Position numbers and translations under genes: made by a program. A stretch of DNA of 20,223 nt from JBKEDG01 sp047973085 (GTDB taxonomy: Bacteria > Bacillota_I > Bacilli_A > JBKEDG01), in the NCBI GenBank assembly GCA_047973085.1, contig JBKEBI010000073.1, forward strand, positions 1-20,223, written 5' to 3'. The notes beneath the pieces were generated by a model that saw nothing but the letters and a program-made list of their open reading frames with translations, did not search any database and had not been told where the DNA came from. The number at the start of each line of letters is the position of its first letter. The stretch's first letter is position 1. Of the stretch, positions 15,385 to 20,223 are shown in pieces.

Positions 15385-16569
15385 ATGAAAGAACTTATTT
15401 ACAACTTAAACAGTGAACTTGATTACAAAACAAATTTAAAAGAAGCACAAAACAGATACAGTTATTTTTTAGAAAATTCAAAATATAATCGAGAAGTTAA
15501 AGATTTTAAAAATGGAAACTATAAAGAAGTAGGAAATCAAATTCATTTTTTATTAAATGAAACTTTATCAGCAATTAAATATAGCTATGGTTATAACTTC
15601 AATCACACAGGGTCACCATTTTACATAAATTATAATAACAAATTAAATGTACTTAAACTTGAAAAGATAATGAAGCGTTATATGTCATCAGGAGCTCACT
15701 ATGATAAACAATTTTTTGTAACTTTAACAACTCCTAATCTATCTGCTAATATATTTGATTTAGATGATAATAACAAGCTGATAAAGAAAGCAAATCAAAC
15801 AATTACTAATTTGAATAAACAGCTGCAAAATAAGTATTCTTGTACAGGAATGATAAAGAAATACGAATGTACGTATAAATACATTCGTGGAGAAGCGCAA
15901 AGTAATCCACATTTTCATTTGTTAATTTCCTTTGAAAAATTGAACAGCACTAGATGGATGAAGTCTACTTCTGATAGAAAGTCAGTTGCAGATTTCATTT
16001 TTGAGTATTGGTACAAGAATTTTGTATCTAAATATTTTCCAAATGTTAGTGCTAATGATGCAAGAGCAGCATATGATGTGCAAGAAATAAATCAGGAAAA
16101 AATTTGTGAGGAGATGGTTGGATATGTATCTAAAGGTTCTAATAGAGATTATTTAAAGTCTCAAGATATATTTGACTATTTTTATTCGCATATGCATAAT
16201 AAACGTGTGCTGACATATTTAGGTGTTTTTAAGAAAATAAACAAGCAGCTAAAATTAGAAATTGTTGAAGATATTGAAGAATTAGAAGAAAAAGATATTG
16301 AGTGGCACTATTCAGCATCTTTTTACTATCACTTTAAAGAACAAAAGTATAAAGTATCATCTGTAAGAAATATAATACCGCTTGAAGAAAGACCTAAAAA
16401 ATCAGGTCTTGATAACAGTACATCAAGTGGTAAATCTAAAGAACAGCAAATTTATGAATATTATCAAAATCAAGAAAAAGAAAGTATAATTATAGAACAA
16501 GAGGTTCCAAATATAGTAGAAAAACAACTTTCTATCTTAGATTTAAGTAAAATGCCAGGACAAAGATAG
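15385..16569 (+). CDS. rep: Rolling-circle replication initiator (Rep_1 family)
   Basis: The RBS AAAGAAAGGAGAA precedes ATG. The 394-aa protein has the three motifs of pC194/pUB110-type initiators: motif 1 'FFVTLTTPN' (110-118), the HUH motif 2 'NPHFHLL' (174-180, H176 and H178), and motif 3 'YVSKGSNRDYL' (247-257) with the Tyr/Lys pair. The later 'FDYFYSHMHNKRVLTYLGVFKK' segment matches the family's conserved end of the catalytic domain. Rep nicks the double-strand origin and drives leading-strand rolling-circle synthesis. The ~100-residue tail, Lys/Glu-rich, is variable in the family. It is its own unit between two terminators. I do not see the pC194-type nick consensus in the window, so the dso is unplaced. 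Confidence 0.85.
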   Translation: MKELIYNLNSELDYKTNLKEAQNRYSYFLENSKYNREVKDFKNGNYKEVGNQIHFLLNETLSAIKYSYGYNFNHTGSPFYINYNNKLNVLKLEKIMKRYMSSGAHYDKQFFVTLTTPNLSANIFDLDDNNKLIKKANQTITNLNKQLQNKYSCTGMIKKYECTYKYIRGEAQSNPHFHLLISFEKLNSTRWMKSTSDRKSVADFIFEYWYKNFVSKYFPNVSANDARAAYDVQEINQEKICEEMVGYVSKGSNRDYLKSQDIFDYFYSHMHNKRVLTYLGVFKKINKQLKLEIVEDIEELEEKDIEWHYSASFYYHFKEQKYKVSSVRNIIPLEERPKKSGLDNSTSSGKSKEQQIYEYYQNQEKESIIIEQEVPNIVEKQLSILDLSKMPGQR

Positions 16570-16583
16570 TCCTGGTGTTTTTG
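16555..16583 (+). terminator. Intrinsic terminator overlapping the rep stop
   Basis: CCAGGAC (16555-16561) pairs with GTCCTGG (16569-16575) across AAAGATA, followed by TGTTTTTG. The TAG stop (16567-16569) lies at the loop's 3' edge. Confidence 0.7.
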
Positions 16584-16638
16584 TGATGCATAAATATTTA
16601 ATCTTAAAGTGATAATAAACATATCTACATTAGTAAAT

Positions 16639-16667
16639 TTGACACTATTAAGTAATTATGTTATTAT
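16639..16667 (+). promoter_or_regulatory. Strong promoter with downstream dyad
   Basis: TTGACA (16639-16644), 17-bp spacer and TATTAT (16662-16667) are near consensus and identical in hexamers to the promoter at 4504. Just downstream are CATATT-TTC-AATATG (16685-16699) and a TGTAAATT direct repeat (16671 and 16705), an operator candidate at about +11 to +40. It probably contributes to the gene at 16896. The rest of the gap 16570-16895 shows no ORF beyond these elements and the second promoter. Confidence 0.55.
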
Positions 16668-16795
16668 TAATGTAAATTACATAGCATATTTTCAATATGT
16701 TAAATGTAAATTCTGCTAAGAAAATTTTTTAATAATAAATATTACTGAATTTGGATTGTGTTACAAACATTTCACTTTTTAAAGACACAATTTAA

Positions 16796-16816
16796 TATAA
16801 TTTAAAAGAAAGGAGG
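16796..16816 (+). promoter_or_regulatory. -10 element plus Stab-SD-like mRNA 5' end
   Basis: TATAAT (16796-16801) predicts transcription start near 16808, with a weak -35 (TTCACT, 16771-16776, 19 bp). Right at that start lies GAAAGGAGG (16808-16816), a perfect Shine-Dalgarno with no start codon in reach. The sequence GAAAGGAGG at an mRNA 5' end is known from Bacillus cry3A as a ribosome-bound stabiliser. The real RBS of the downstream gene is a separate GGAGG at 16882-16886. Confidence 0.5.
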
Positions 16817-16895
16817 AAATATAAATATTTCGCTTATGTTTTAGCAAATAAGTTATATATCTAGCTTATAGAAGTAAATATATGGAGGTAATATT

Positions 16896-17375
16896 ATGAA
16901 GAAGTTAATATTAAGTGCTTTATCAGTTTTTATGGTAGCAACAATAGGAATGATTCCATTAAAAAGCGTAAGTGCATCTTCGGATGAATCTGATTCCATA
17001 ATTGACTCAAGAAGTAATAATAGATATTACTACAAAACTGAATATGGAAGTCGAAGCCATTTGACAACAAGAAATATTTCACAAAAGGAAGCATCTAGTA
17101 GTTCTAATTGGAGAACTGTGGTTGGTACAGTTATAGGTTTAGCTAATAACTATGGAACAGCAGCAGTATCAACTGTAACAATAGCTAATGCAATTTATGG
17201 CATGAATGCAGCTGGTACAATAAAAGTCTATAAAACACCGGTAAGAAGGTATAAAGTTCATAGAAGCACAGGGAAGAAAATTCTTGTATCTTCATATTAT
17301 AAAATTGAAGTGGAAGCAAGGTATTTAAATGGTAATTTGTATAAAAAATATACATATAATACAAAGTCAAGATGA
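16896..17375 (+). CDS. Secreted basic protein of unknown function, 159 aa
   Basis: The RBS ATGGAGGTAATATT precedes ATG. A classical signal peptide (KK, hydrophobic core 4-20, SVSA cut site at about residue 27/28) indicates Sec export. The mature part begins acidic/Ser-rich, continues with a Gly/Ala/Val-rich, moderately hydrophobic stretch (about 75-108, RTVVGTVIGLANNYGTAA...) and ends with a strongly basic, Tyr-rich 45-residue tail. No LPXTG sorting signal is present. I do not recognise the family. Its own tandem promoters, the possible mRNA-stabilising leader and the small membrane protein gene 48 bp downstream suggest high expression of a toxin or bacteriocin with an immunity partner, but this is inference from layout. 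A surface or mating-related protein is an alternative. Confidence 0.65.
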   Translation: MKKLILSALSVFMVATIGMIPLKSVSASSDESDSIIDSRSNNRYYYKTEYGSRSHLTTRNISQKEASSSSNWRTVVGTVIGLANNYGTAAVSTVTIANAIYGMNAAGTIKVYKTPVRRYKVHRSTGKKILVSSYYKIEVEARYLNGNLYKKYTYNTKSR

Positions 17376-17423
17376 TTGTTTTATAAAATAAGTCTTTAAT
17401 TATTTTAATGAAGAGGTGATAAA

Positions 17424-17795
17424 ATGAAAATTATTATATTTATTGTGGCGATGATAGTATTTGTTATTTTAGCTGTATTACAGTACAAGGAAAGATTTGT
17501 TCCTTTATCTCCTTCATACCTTTTGATTTCTAAAAAACCAGACAGCATTTCTAAAGAGAAGAAGAGTTTATATTATAGTAATGGTTTTGCAAACTTAGTT
17601 ACGATTATTATTCTAATAGTTTGGATTGCTATTTTCTTAACTTTTCCAATTGTATCATATTTTGATGAGAAGAGCAGTATTGTTACAGCTAGTGTTTTAT
17701 TGACAAATATCTTAATTCTTAATGTAATTAAAGTGATGATTGTCAAAATCTTTAATAAGAAAAAGTTATCTACAAACAGTAGTAATACCATATAG
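17424..17795 (+). CDS. Small integral membrane protein, putative partner/immunity protein
   Basis: The RBS AGAGGTGAT precedes ATG. The 123-aa protein has three predicted membrane segments: about 2-18, 53-77 and 84-107, with a basic cytosolic tail (KIFNKKKL). No catalytic motif. It follows the secreted protein gene at 48 bp with no terminator between, and a terminator lies after it, so both form one transcription unit. Small multi-span proteins are common immunity factors for secreted peptides, but I cannot exclude an unrelated membrane function. Confidence 0.6.
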   Translation: MKIIIFIVAMIVFVILAVLQYKERFVPLSPSYLLISKKPDSISKEKKSLYYSNGFANLVTIIILIVWIAIFLTFPIVSYFDEKSSIVTASVLLTNILILNVIKVMIVKIFNKKKLSTNSSNTI

Positions 17796-17822
17796 CATAT
17801 AAGTGGGTTAAAACTATATCAT

Positions 17823-17860
17823 AATCCAGTAGACTATTATTATCTATTGGATTATTTTTG
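17823..17860 (+). terminator. Intrinsic terminator after the membrane protein gene
   Basis: AATCCAGTAGA (17823-17833) and TCTATTGGATT (17843-17853) form an 11-bp stem with one G-U pair and a 9-nt loop, followed by ATTTTTG. Confidence 0.75.
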
Positions 17861-17871
17861 TTTTAATTATT

Positions 17872-17903
17872 GCAAGTGCTATAACCTACGCGCTACCGCT
17901 TGT
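17872..17903. other. GC-rich imperfect hairpin, possible replication or recombination site
   Basis: CAAGTG (17873-17878) pairs with CGCTTG (17897-17902, one T-G pair), plus CTA/TA(C) pairing after one mismatch, around a loop CTACGCGC. On the - strand the loop region reads TAGCGC, close to the CS-6 element of RCR single-strand origins. The patch is clearly more GC-rich than its surroundings. No assignment is certain. Between 17904 and 18028 there is only AT-rich sequence with short inverted repeats (TTTTAGT/ACTAAAA). Confidence 0.25.
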
Positions 17904-18040
17904 AAAATCAAAAGAATAATTGTTTTAGTCAATTCTTAACTAAAAAATTATTTTTTAATTTTTTGTAATGAAGATTAAGTAATAAAATTTTCTAATAACT
18001 GATAAAAAATGATGTTATATTATTTTTTGGAGGTGTTATT

Positions 18041-19072
18041 ATGAAAAAAATAATAGGATATGTTAGAGTTTCAACAGAAGAACAAAATAATAAAGGTCAT
18101 AGCATTGATGAACAAATTAGCTCAATATATCAATATTCAAAACTATATTATCCTAATTCAGATGTGAGAATTATTAATGATGGGGGATTTAGTGGAAAAG
18201 ACTTAAATCGTGATGGTATTCAATATGTTTTAAAGAATATAAATTTTTATGATGTATTTATAACTTACAAGATTGATAGAATGAGTAGAAATGTACAAGA
18301 CGTTTTATTTTTAATTGAGCTTTTTAAAATGAAACAAATTGATTTTATATCAATACAAGAGCGTATTGATATGAGTACAGCTGTTGGAACTGCATTTATG
18401 CAGCTTATATCAGTATTTGCTGAACTTGAAAGAAATCAGATTAGTGAGCGAACTAGATTTGGATTATTATCTAAAGCACGGAAAGGTGAGTGGTATACTT
18501 CAATTGTGCCAATTGGTTATGTTAAAAATGAAGATAATAAACTTATTCCTGATGAAAACTATAAAAATATCATCAACAAAATTTACAAACTATATTATAT
18601 TGATAATTTATCAATTATCACAGTTGCTAAAAAATTGAGTGGAAGTAATTTGGAAATGATAAAGAAAGTTGAACATATTGCGCATAGAGTATTAAAAAGG
18701 CGAGATTTATATGCAGGTATTGTTAATTATCAAGATGAAGTTTTTACAGATATTATTGTTGAACCTGTACTAGCAGAAAGCTTGCTAGAGAAGATAAAAG
18801 GTAGAGAGGTTCAATTAAACAGAAAACATGATCATTATGATAGTGATGTATATTGCCTGGAGTGTGGTATTTTAATGTATAATGATAGTGCTAATTCAAA
18901 AGGTAAGTTATATTTGTATAAGACTTGTAAGAAATGCAGAATAAGGTTTAATCAAAAAATACTGTATGATAAAAAATTTGATTTAAAAAGCTATGAGGCA
19001 TTATTTTATGATTATATGAAGAAGCAAATTGTTGTTAAGCGAAAACAGCTTTACTACAATAATTTTAAATAA
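18041..19072 (+). CDS. Serine recombinase (large-serine-recombinase type, short)
   Basis: A strong RBS (TTGGAGGTG) precedes ATG. The catalytic resolvase domain (1-145) has Y7-x-R9-x-S11 (YVRVSTEEQ; S11 nucleophile), 'GGFSGKDLNR' (48-57) and the Arg pair R80/R83 (KIDRMSR), then the 'FAELERNQISERTRFGL' helix. The Recombinase domain (about 155-255) and a zinc ribbon (C272-x2-C275, C296-x2-C299) follow. At 343 aa it is shorter than typical large serine integrases (450-550 aa): the coiled-coil-bearing C-terminal region seems to be missing after about residue 340. It could excise/integrate the element, invert a segment or resolve multimers. No clear signs of frameshift before the stop. Confidence 0.8.
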   Translation: MKKIIGYVRVSTEEQNNKGHSIDEQISSIYQYSKLYYPNSDVRIINDGGFSGKDLNRDGIQYVLKNINFYDVFITYKIDRMSRNVQDVLFLIELFKMKQIDFISIQERIDMSTAVGTAFMQLISVFAELERNQISERTRFGLLSKARKGEWYTSIVPIGYVKNEDNKLIPDENYKNIINKIYKLYYIDNLSIITVAKKLSGSNLEMIKKVEHIAHRVLKRRDLYAGIVNYQDEVFTDIIVEPVLAESLLEKIKGREVQLNRKHDHYDSDVYCLECGILMYNDSANSKGKLYLYKTCKKCRIRFNQKILYDKKFDLKSYEALFYDYMKKQIVVKRKQLYYNNFK

Positions 19073-19137
19073 TCAATAAAAACAAGTACACTATATACGA
19101 TAGTAGATGTGCGTGATTTTTACAGAATTTTGATGAA

Positions 19138-19183
19138 GGTATGGTGCACAGAACAACAAGGGTATGGTGCACTGTGCAACAAG
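19138..19183 (+). repeat. 23-bp tandem duplication after the recombinase
   Basis: GGTATGGTGCAC-x4-CAACAAG occurs twice head-to-tail (19138-19160 and 19161-19183), 20 of 23 positions identical, the variable four bases being AGAA and TGTG. It begins 66 bp after the recombinase stop; upstream, ACTAT-ATACG-ATAGT (19090-19104) is a small inverted repeat. Such sequences could be recombinase binding subsites. Confidence 0.7.
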
Positions 19184-19301
19184 CAATACTTTAACAACTA
19201 CTAATAAGACAATTACTAATATTACAAAGAAGTATTCTTTATCTTCTTCTTTAGAAGAATTTATAATTAAATATGGTATTAGTAGAAAAAGAGAAGCATA
19301 A
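19164..19301 (+). other. Doubtful 45-codon ORF in the recombinase-sRNA gap
   Basis: ATG 19164 (inside the second 23-bp repeat) to TAA 19301 encodes 45 residues ending SLEEFIIKYGISRKREA. The upstream sequence offers no good Shine-Dalgarno, and no family is recognised. It may be the remnant 3' end of an older gene. Otherwise the 19073-19330 gap holds only the repeats described. Confidence 0.2.
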
Positions 19302-19330
19302 AATAAATTGAAATAATTTTGTAAAAAATA

Positions 19331-19359
19331 TTGACTATGAATTTTTATGGTGATATACT
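19331..19359 (+). promoter_or_regulatory. Strong promoter of the small RNA
   Basis: TTGACT (19331-19336), spacer of 17 and TATACT (19354-19359) preceded by TGA (extended -10). Predicted start near 19366. Confidence 0.7.
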
Positions 19360-19365
19360 ATTAGC

Positions 19366-19468
19366 GAAGGTTAACTTATGACTTCCATCACAAATACAGT
19401 TAATCATGGTTTCGTTTCCCCGTTGGGGCACCATTTATAATTTAAAACTAGCTTTTAAGCTAGTTTTT
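19366..19468 (+). ncRNA. Unidentified ~100-nt structured small RNA
   Basis: Bounded by a strong promoter and an intrinsic terminator, the segment has no ribosome site or ORF. Three helices can be drawn: GGTTAAC (19369-19375) with GTTAATC (19399-19405); ATGGT (19406-19410) with ACCAT (19430-19434), enclosing CCCC-GTT-GGGG (19418-19428); and the terminator. An alternative GAAG/CTTC pairing near the 5' end would compete with the first helix. It does not match a tRNA, tmRNA, 6S, T-box or riboswitch class I know. It could be a trans-acting sRNA or an antitoxin RNA. Confidence 0.6.
19445..19468 (+). terminator. Terminator of the small RNA
   Basis: AAACTAGCTT (19445-19454), TT, AAGCTAGTTT (19457-19466), then TTA; the run of five T is 19464-19468. 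The arms share AAACTAGC/GCTAGTTT with the palindrome at 20086-20107. Confidence 0.7.
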
Positions 19469-19488
19469 ATATACCTGTTATTTTATTA

Positions 19489-19517
19489 TTGACAAAAAAT
19501 GTTAAATACTTTACAAT
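19489..19517 (+). promoter_or_regulatory. Promoter of the rhodanese lipoprotein gene
   Basis: TTGACA (19489-19494), 17-bp spacer, TACAAT (19512-19517). The predicted start near 19524 leaves a ~110-nt leader with a mini-ORF and a hairpin GTGCAA-GGT-TTGCAC (19591-19605). Confidence 0.75.
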
Positions 19518-19544
19518 CAAAATAGAGAAAGTGAGGTGCAAATT

Positions 19545-19634
19545 ATGATTTTAAAATGCAAATGATGTAGAATATGATGTAACAATATAAGTGCAAGGTT
19601 TGCACGTCATTTAGTACTATTAAAGGAGAGTTAA
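19545..19634 (+). pseudogene. Cys-rich mini-ORF interrupted by two UGA codons in the leader
   Basis: Behind GTGAGGTGCAAATT an ATG opens MILKCK then TGA, CRI then TGA, and a further 18 codons (CNNISARFARHLVLLKES) before TAA 19632. If both TGA were sense the protein would be a small zinc-finger-like C-x2-C...R-x-x-R-H-L segment. UGA is a stop in other genes here (14004, 17375), so it is either a decayed fragment or a 6-codon leader peptide containing a Cys codon. Low certainty. Confidence 0.3.
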
Positions 19635-19636
19635 TA

Positions 19637-20080
19637 ATGAAAAAGTTTAATGTTTTAGCATTAATATCAGTTTTTATACTAGGGTTTGCTATTACTGGGT
19701 GTTCTAGTGAGGAAGAAAATGTAGATGATGAGTATAAATACATTACTGCAGAGAATTTAAAAACAGATATTGAAGATGAAAGAGAAATGATAATTATCGA
19801 TATTCAACCTGAGGAAGATTTTAATAATGCTCATATTGTTGGAGCTATACCAACATATGCTTATCCAGCAGAATCTGATGTGGATAGAGCTAAATTGGAT
19901 GATTTTATTGATGAGTATAAAGGTGGAGATACACCCATTATAATAGTGTGTCCAGGTGGAGGCGGTGGAGCCAAAAACACGTGGAGTTATATGAGAGAGC
20001 AAGGAATGGATATTTCAAGATTTTTAATTTTAGAAAATGGTCAAAAGGGTTGGCCATATGATGAATTACTTGAGAAATAA
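19637..20080 (+). CDS. Rhodanese-domain lipoprotein
   Basis: The RBS AAAGGAGAG precedes ATG. The 147-aa protein has a lipoprotein signal (lipobox ITGC, lipidated C22), an acidic linker and a single rhodanese domain (about 36-145). Its landmarks are 'IIIDIQPEEDFNNAHIVGA' and the active-site loop 'VCPGGGGGAKNTW' with C105, ending 'ENGQKGWPYDEL'. The Gly-rich loop replaces the usual C-R-x-G-x-R, so sulfur-acceptor specificity is probably different, and the Arg/Lys normally stabilising persulfide is reduced to one Lys (K113). It should sit on the outer face of the membrane and handle sulfane sulfur or redox thiols. Own promoter and terminator. It is more like a chromosomal housekeeping/stress gene than a transfer gene. 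Confidence 0.82.
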   Translation: MKKFNVLALISVFILGFAITGCSSEEENVDDEYKYITAENLKTDIEDEREMIIIDIQPEEDFNNAHIVGAIPTYAYPAESDVDRAKLDDFIDEYKGGDTPIIIVCPGGGGGAKNTWSYMREQGMDISRFLILENGQKGWPYDELLEK

Positions 20081-20085
20081 TGAAT

Positions 20086-20107
20086 AAACTAGCCAATTGG
20101 CTAGTTT
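20086..20107. repeat. Perfect 22-bp palindrome after the rhodanese gene
   Basis: AAACTAGCCAA directly followed by TTGGCTAGTTT. As RNA it forms a long hairpin just after the stop, but only TTT follows, so it may help termination or protect the 3' end. Confidence 0.6.
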
Positions 20108-20108
20108 C

Positions 20109-20141
20109 AGACTGTCGACAAAGTAGTCGATGGTCTTTTTT
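20109..20141 (+). terminator. Intrinsic terminator of the rhodanese gene
   Basis: AGACTGTCGAC (20109-20119) pairs with GTCGATGGTCT (20126-20136) including two G-U pairs, loop AAAGTA, followed by six T. The remaining bases to 20223 show no gene. Confidence 0.75.
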
Positions 20142-20223
20142 AATGTTTGAGTTTTCAACAAATTGCAATATTGAGTCTTTTTGTTAGTTATTCACTTAAA
20201 ATTTCTACTTCTACTTGGTATAA

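Noticed and set aside
19073..19201. In-frame continuation of the recombinase after its stop (42 codons open)
   Set aside because: The residues (LYTIVDVRDFYRILMK...) do not resemble the recombinase C-terminal region and the frame runs through the tandem repeat; a chance open frame is likely.
19409..19433. tRNA-like 3' end (GGTTTCG ... GGGGCACCA)
   Set aside because: No 5' acceptor partner, D-arm or anticodon arm can be formed; the CCA-like end is coincidental within the CCCC/GGGG hairpin.
19545..19634. UGA read as Trp or selenocysteine
   Set aside because: UGA ends normal genes here and UGG is used for Trp; no SECIS-like hairpin sits directly after the first UGA.

Overview
The window is very AT-rich DNA from a low-GC Gram-positive bacterium (Bacillota; Clostridia or a close relative is my best guess). 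Support for this comes from strong AGGAGG-type ribosome binding sites, sigma-A-like promoters (TTGACA-17-TATTAT/TATACT/TACAAT), ATG/TTG/GTG starts, intrinsic terminators and a Gram-positive type signal peptide and lipoprotein. UGA is used as a stop and UGG as Trp, so the standard bacterial code applies. Almost everything is on the + strand.

Most of the window (1 to about 19.1 kb) looks like the backbone of a conjugative or mobilizable plasmid, or an integrative conjugative element (ICE). Positions 1-2195 hold the end of a type IV secretion gene set: the C-terminus of a VirB4-type ATPase, a membrane-anchored M23 peptidoglycan hydrolase and a membrane-anchored G5-domain protein. Positions 2211-4227 carry a ribbon-helix-helix protein, an unknown protein and a ParM-like actin with a ParR-like partner (segregation). 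Positions 4228-4600 are non-coding and unusually structured: copies of a palindrome TACCTAATTAGGTA, eight copies of TTGTMTTACA in both orientations, a GC-richer hairpin (oriT candidate) and a promoter. A putative GNAT toxin-antitoxin pair (4614-5387) follows and ends in a terminator. Positions 5447-12551 are the DNA-processing operon: MobL-type relaxase, a 48-aa protein, an ArdC-like ssDNA-binding metallopeptidase, a Toprim primase, an unknown protein and a VirD4/TraG coupling ATPase. Positions 12604-15259 hold an unknown protein, an M20-like metallohydrolase and a 421-aa accessory protein. A Rep_1-type rolling-circle initiator is at 15385-16569.

The accessory region 16570-18040 has two promoters, a Stab-SD-like mRNA 5' end, a secreted basic protein and a small membrane protein (possible toxin/bacteriocin and immunity pair). 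A serine recombinase (18041-19072) is followed by a 23-bp tandem repeat, a strongly promoted ~100-nt unidentified small RNA, a degenerate Cys-rich mini-ORF and a rhodanese-like lipoprotein with its own promoter and terminator. The stretch after the recombinase may be outside the element (chromosomal), but no att site can be proven from one sequence.

How the parts could cooperate: relaxase, coupling ATPase, VirB4 and cell-wall hydrolase would move the DNA. ArdC and primase would protect and convert the incoming strand. Rep would copy the element, ParM/ParR would segregate it, and the GNAT pair would stabilise it. The least explained parts are the 4228-4532 repeat region, the 12973-12997 junction, the 16.8-17.8 kb secreted/membrane pair and the 19.1-19.6 kb RNA region.
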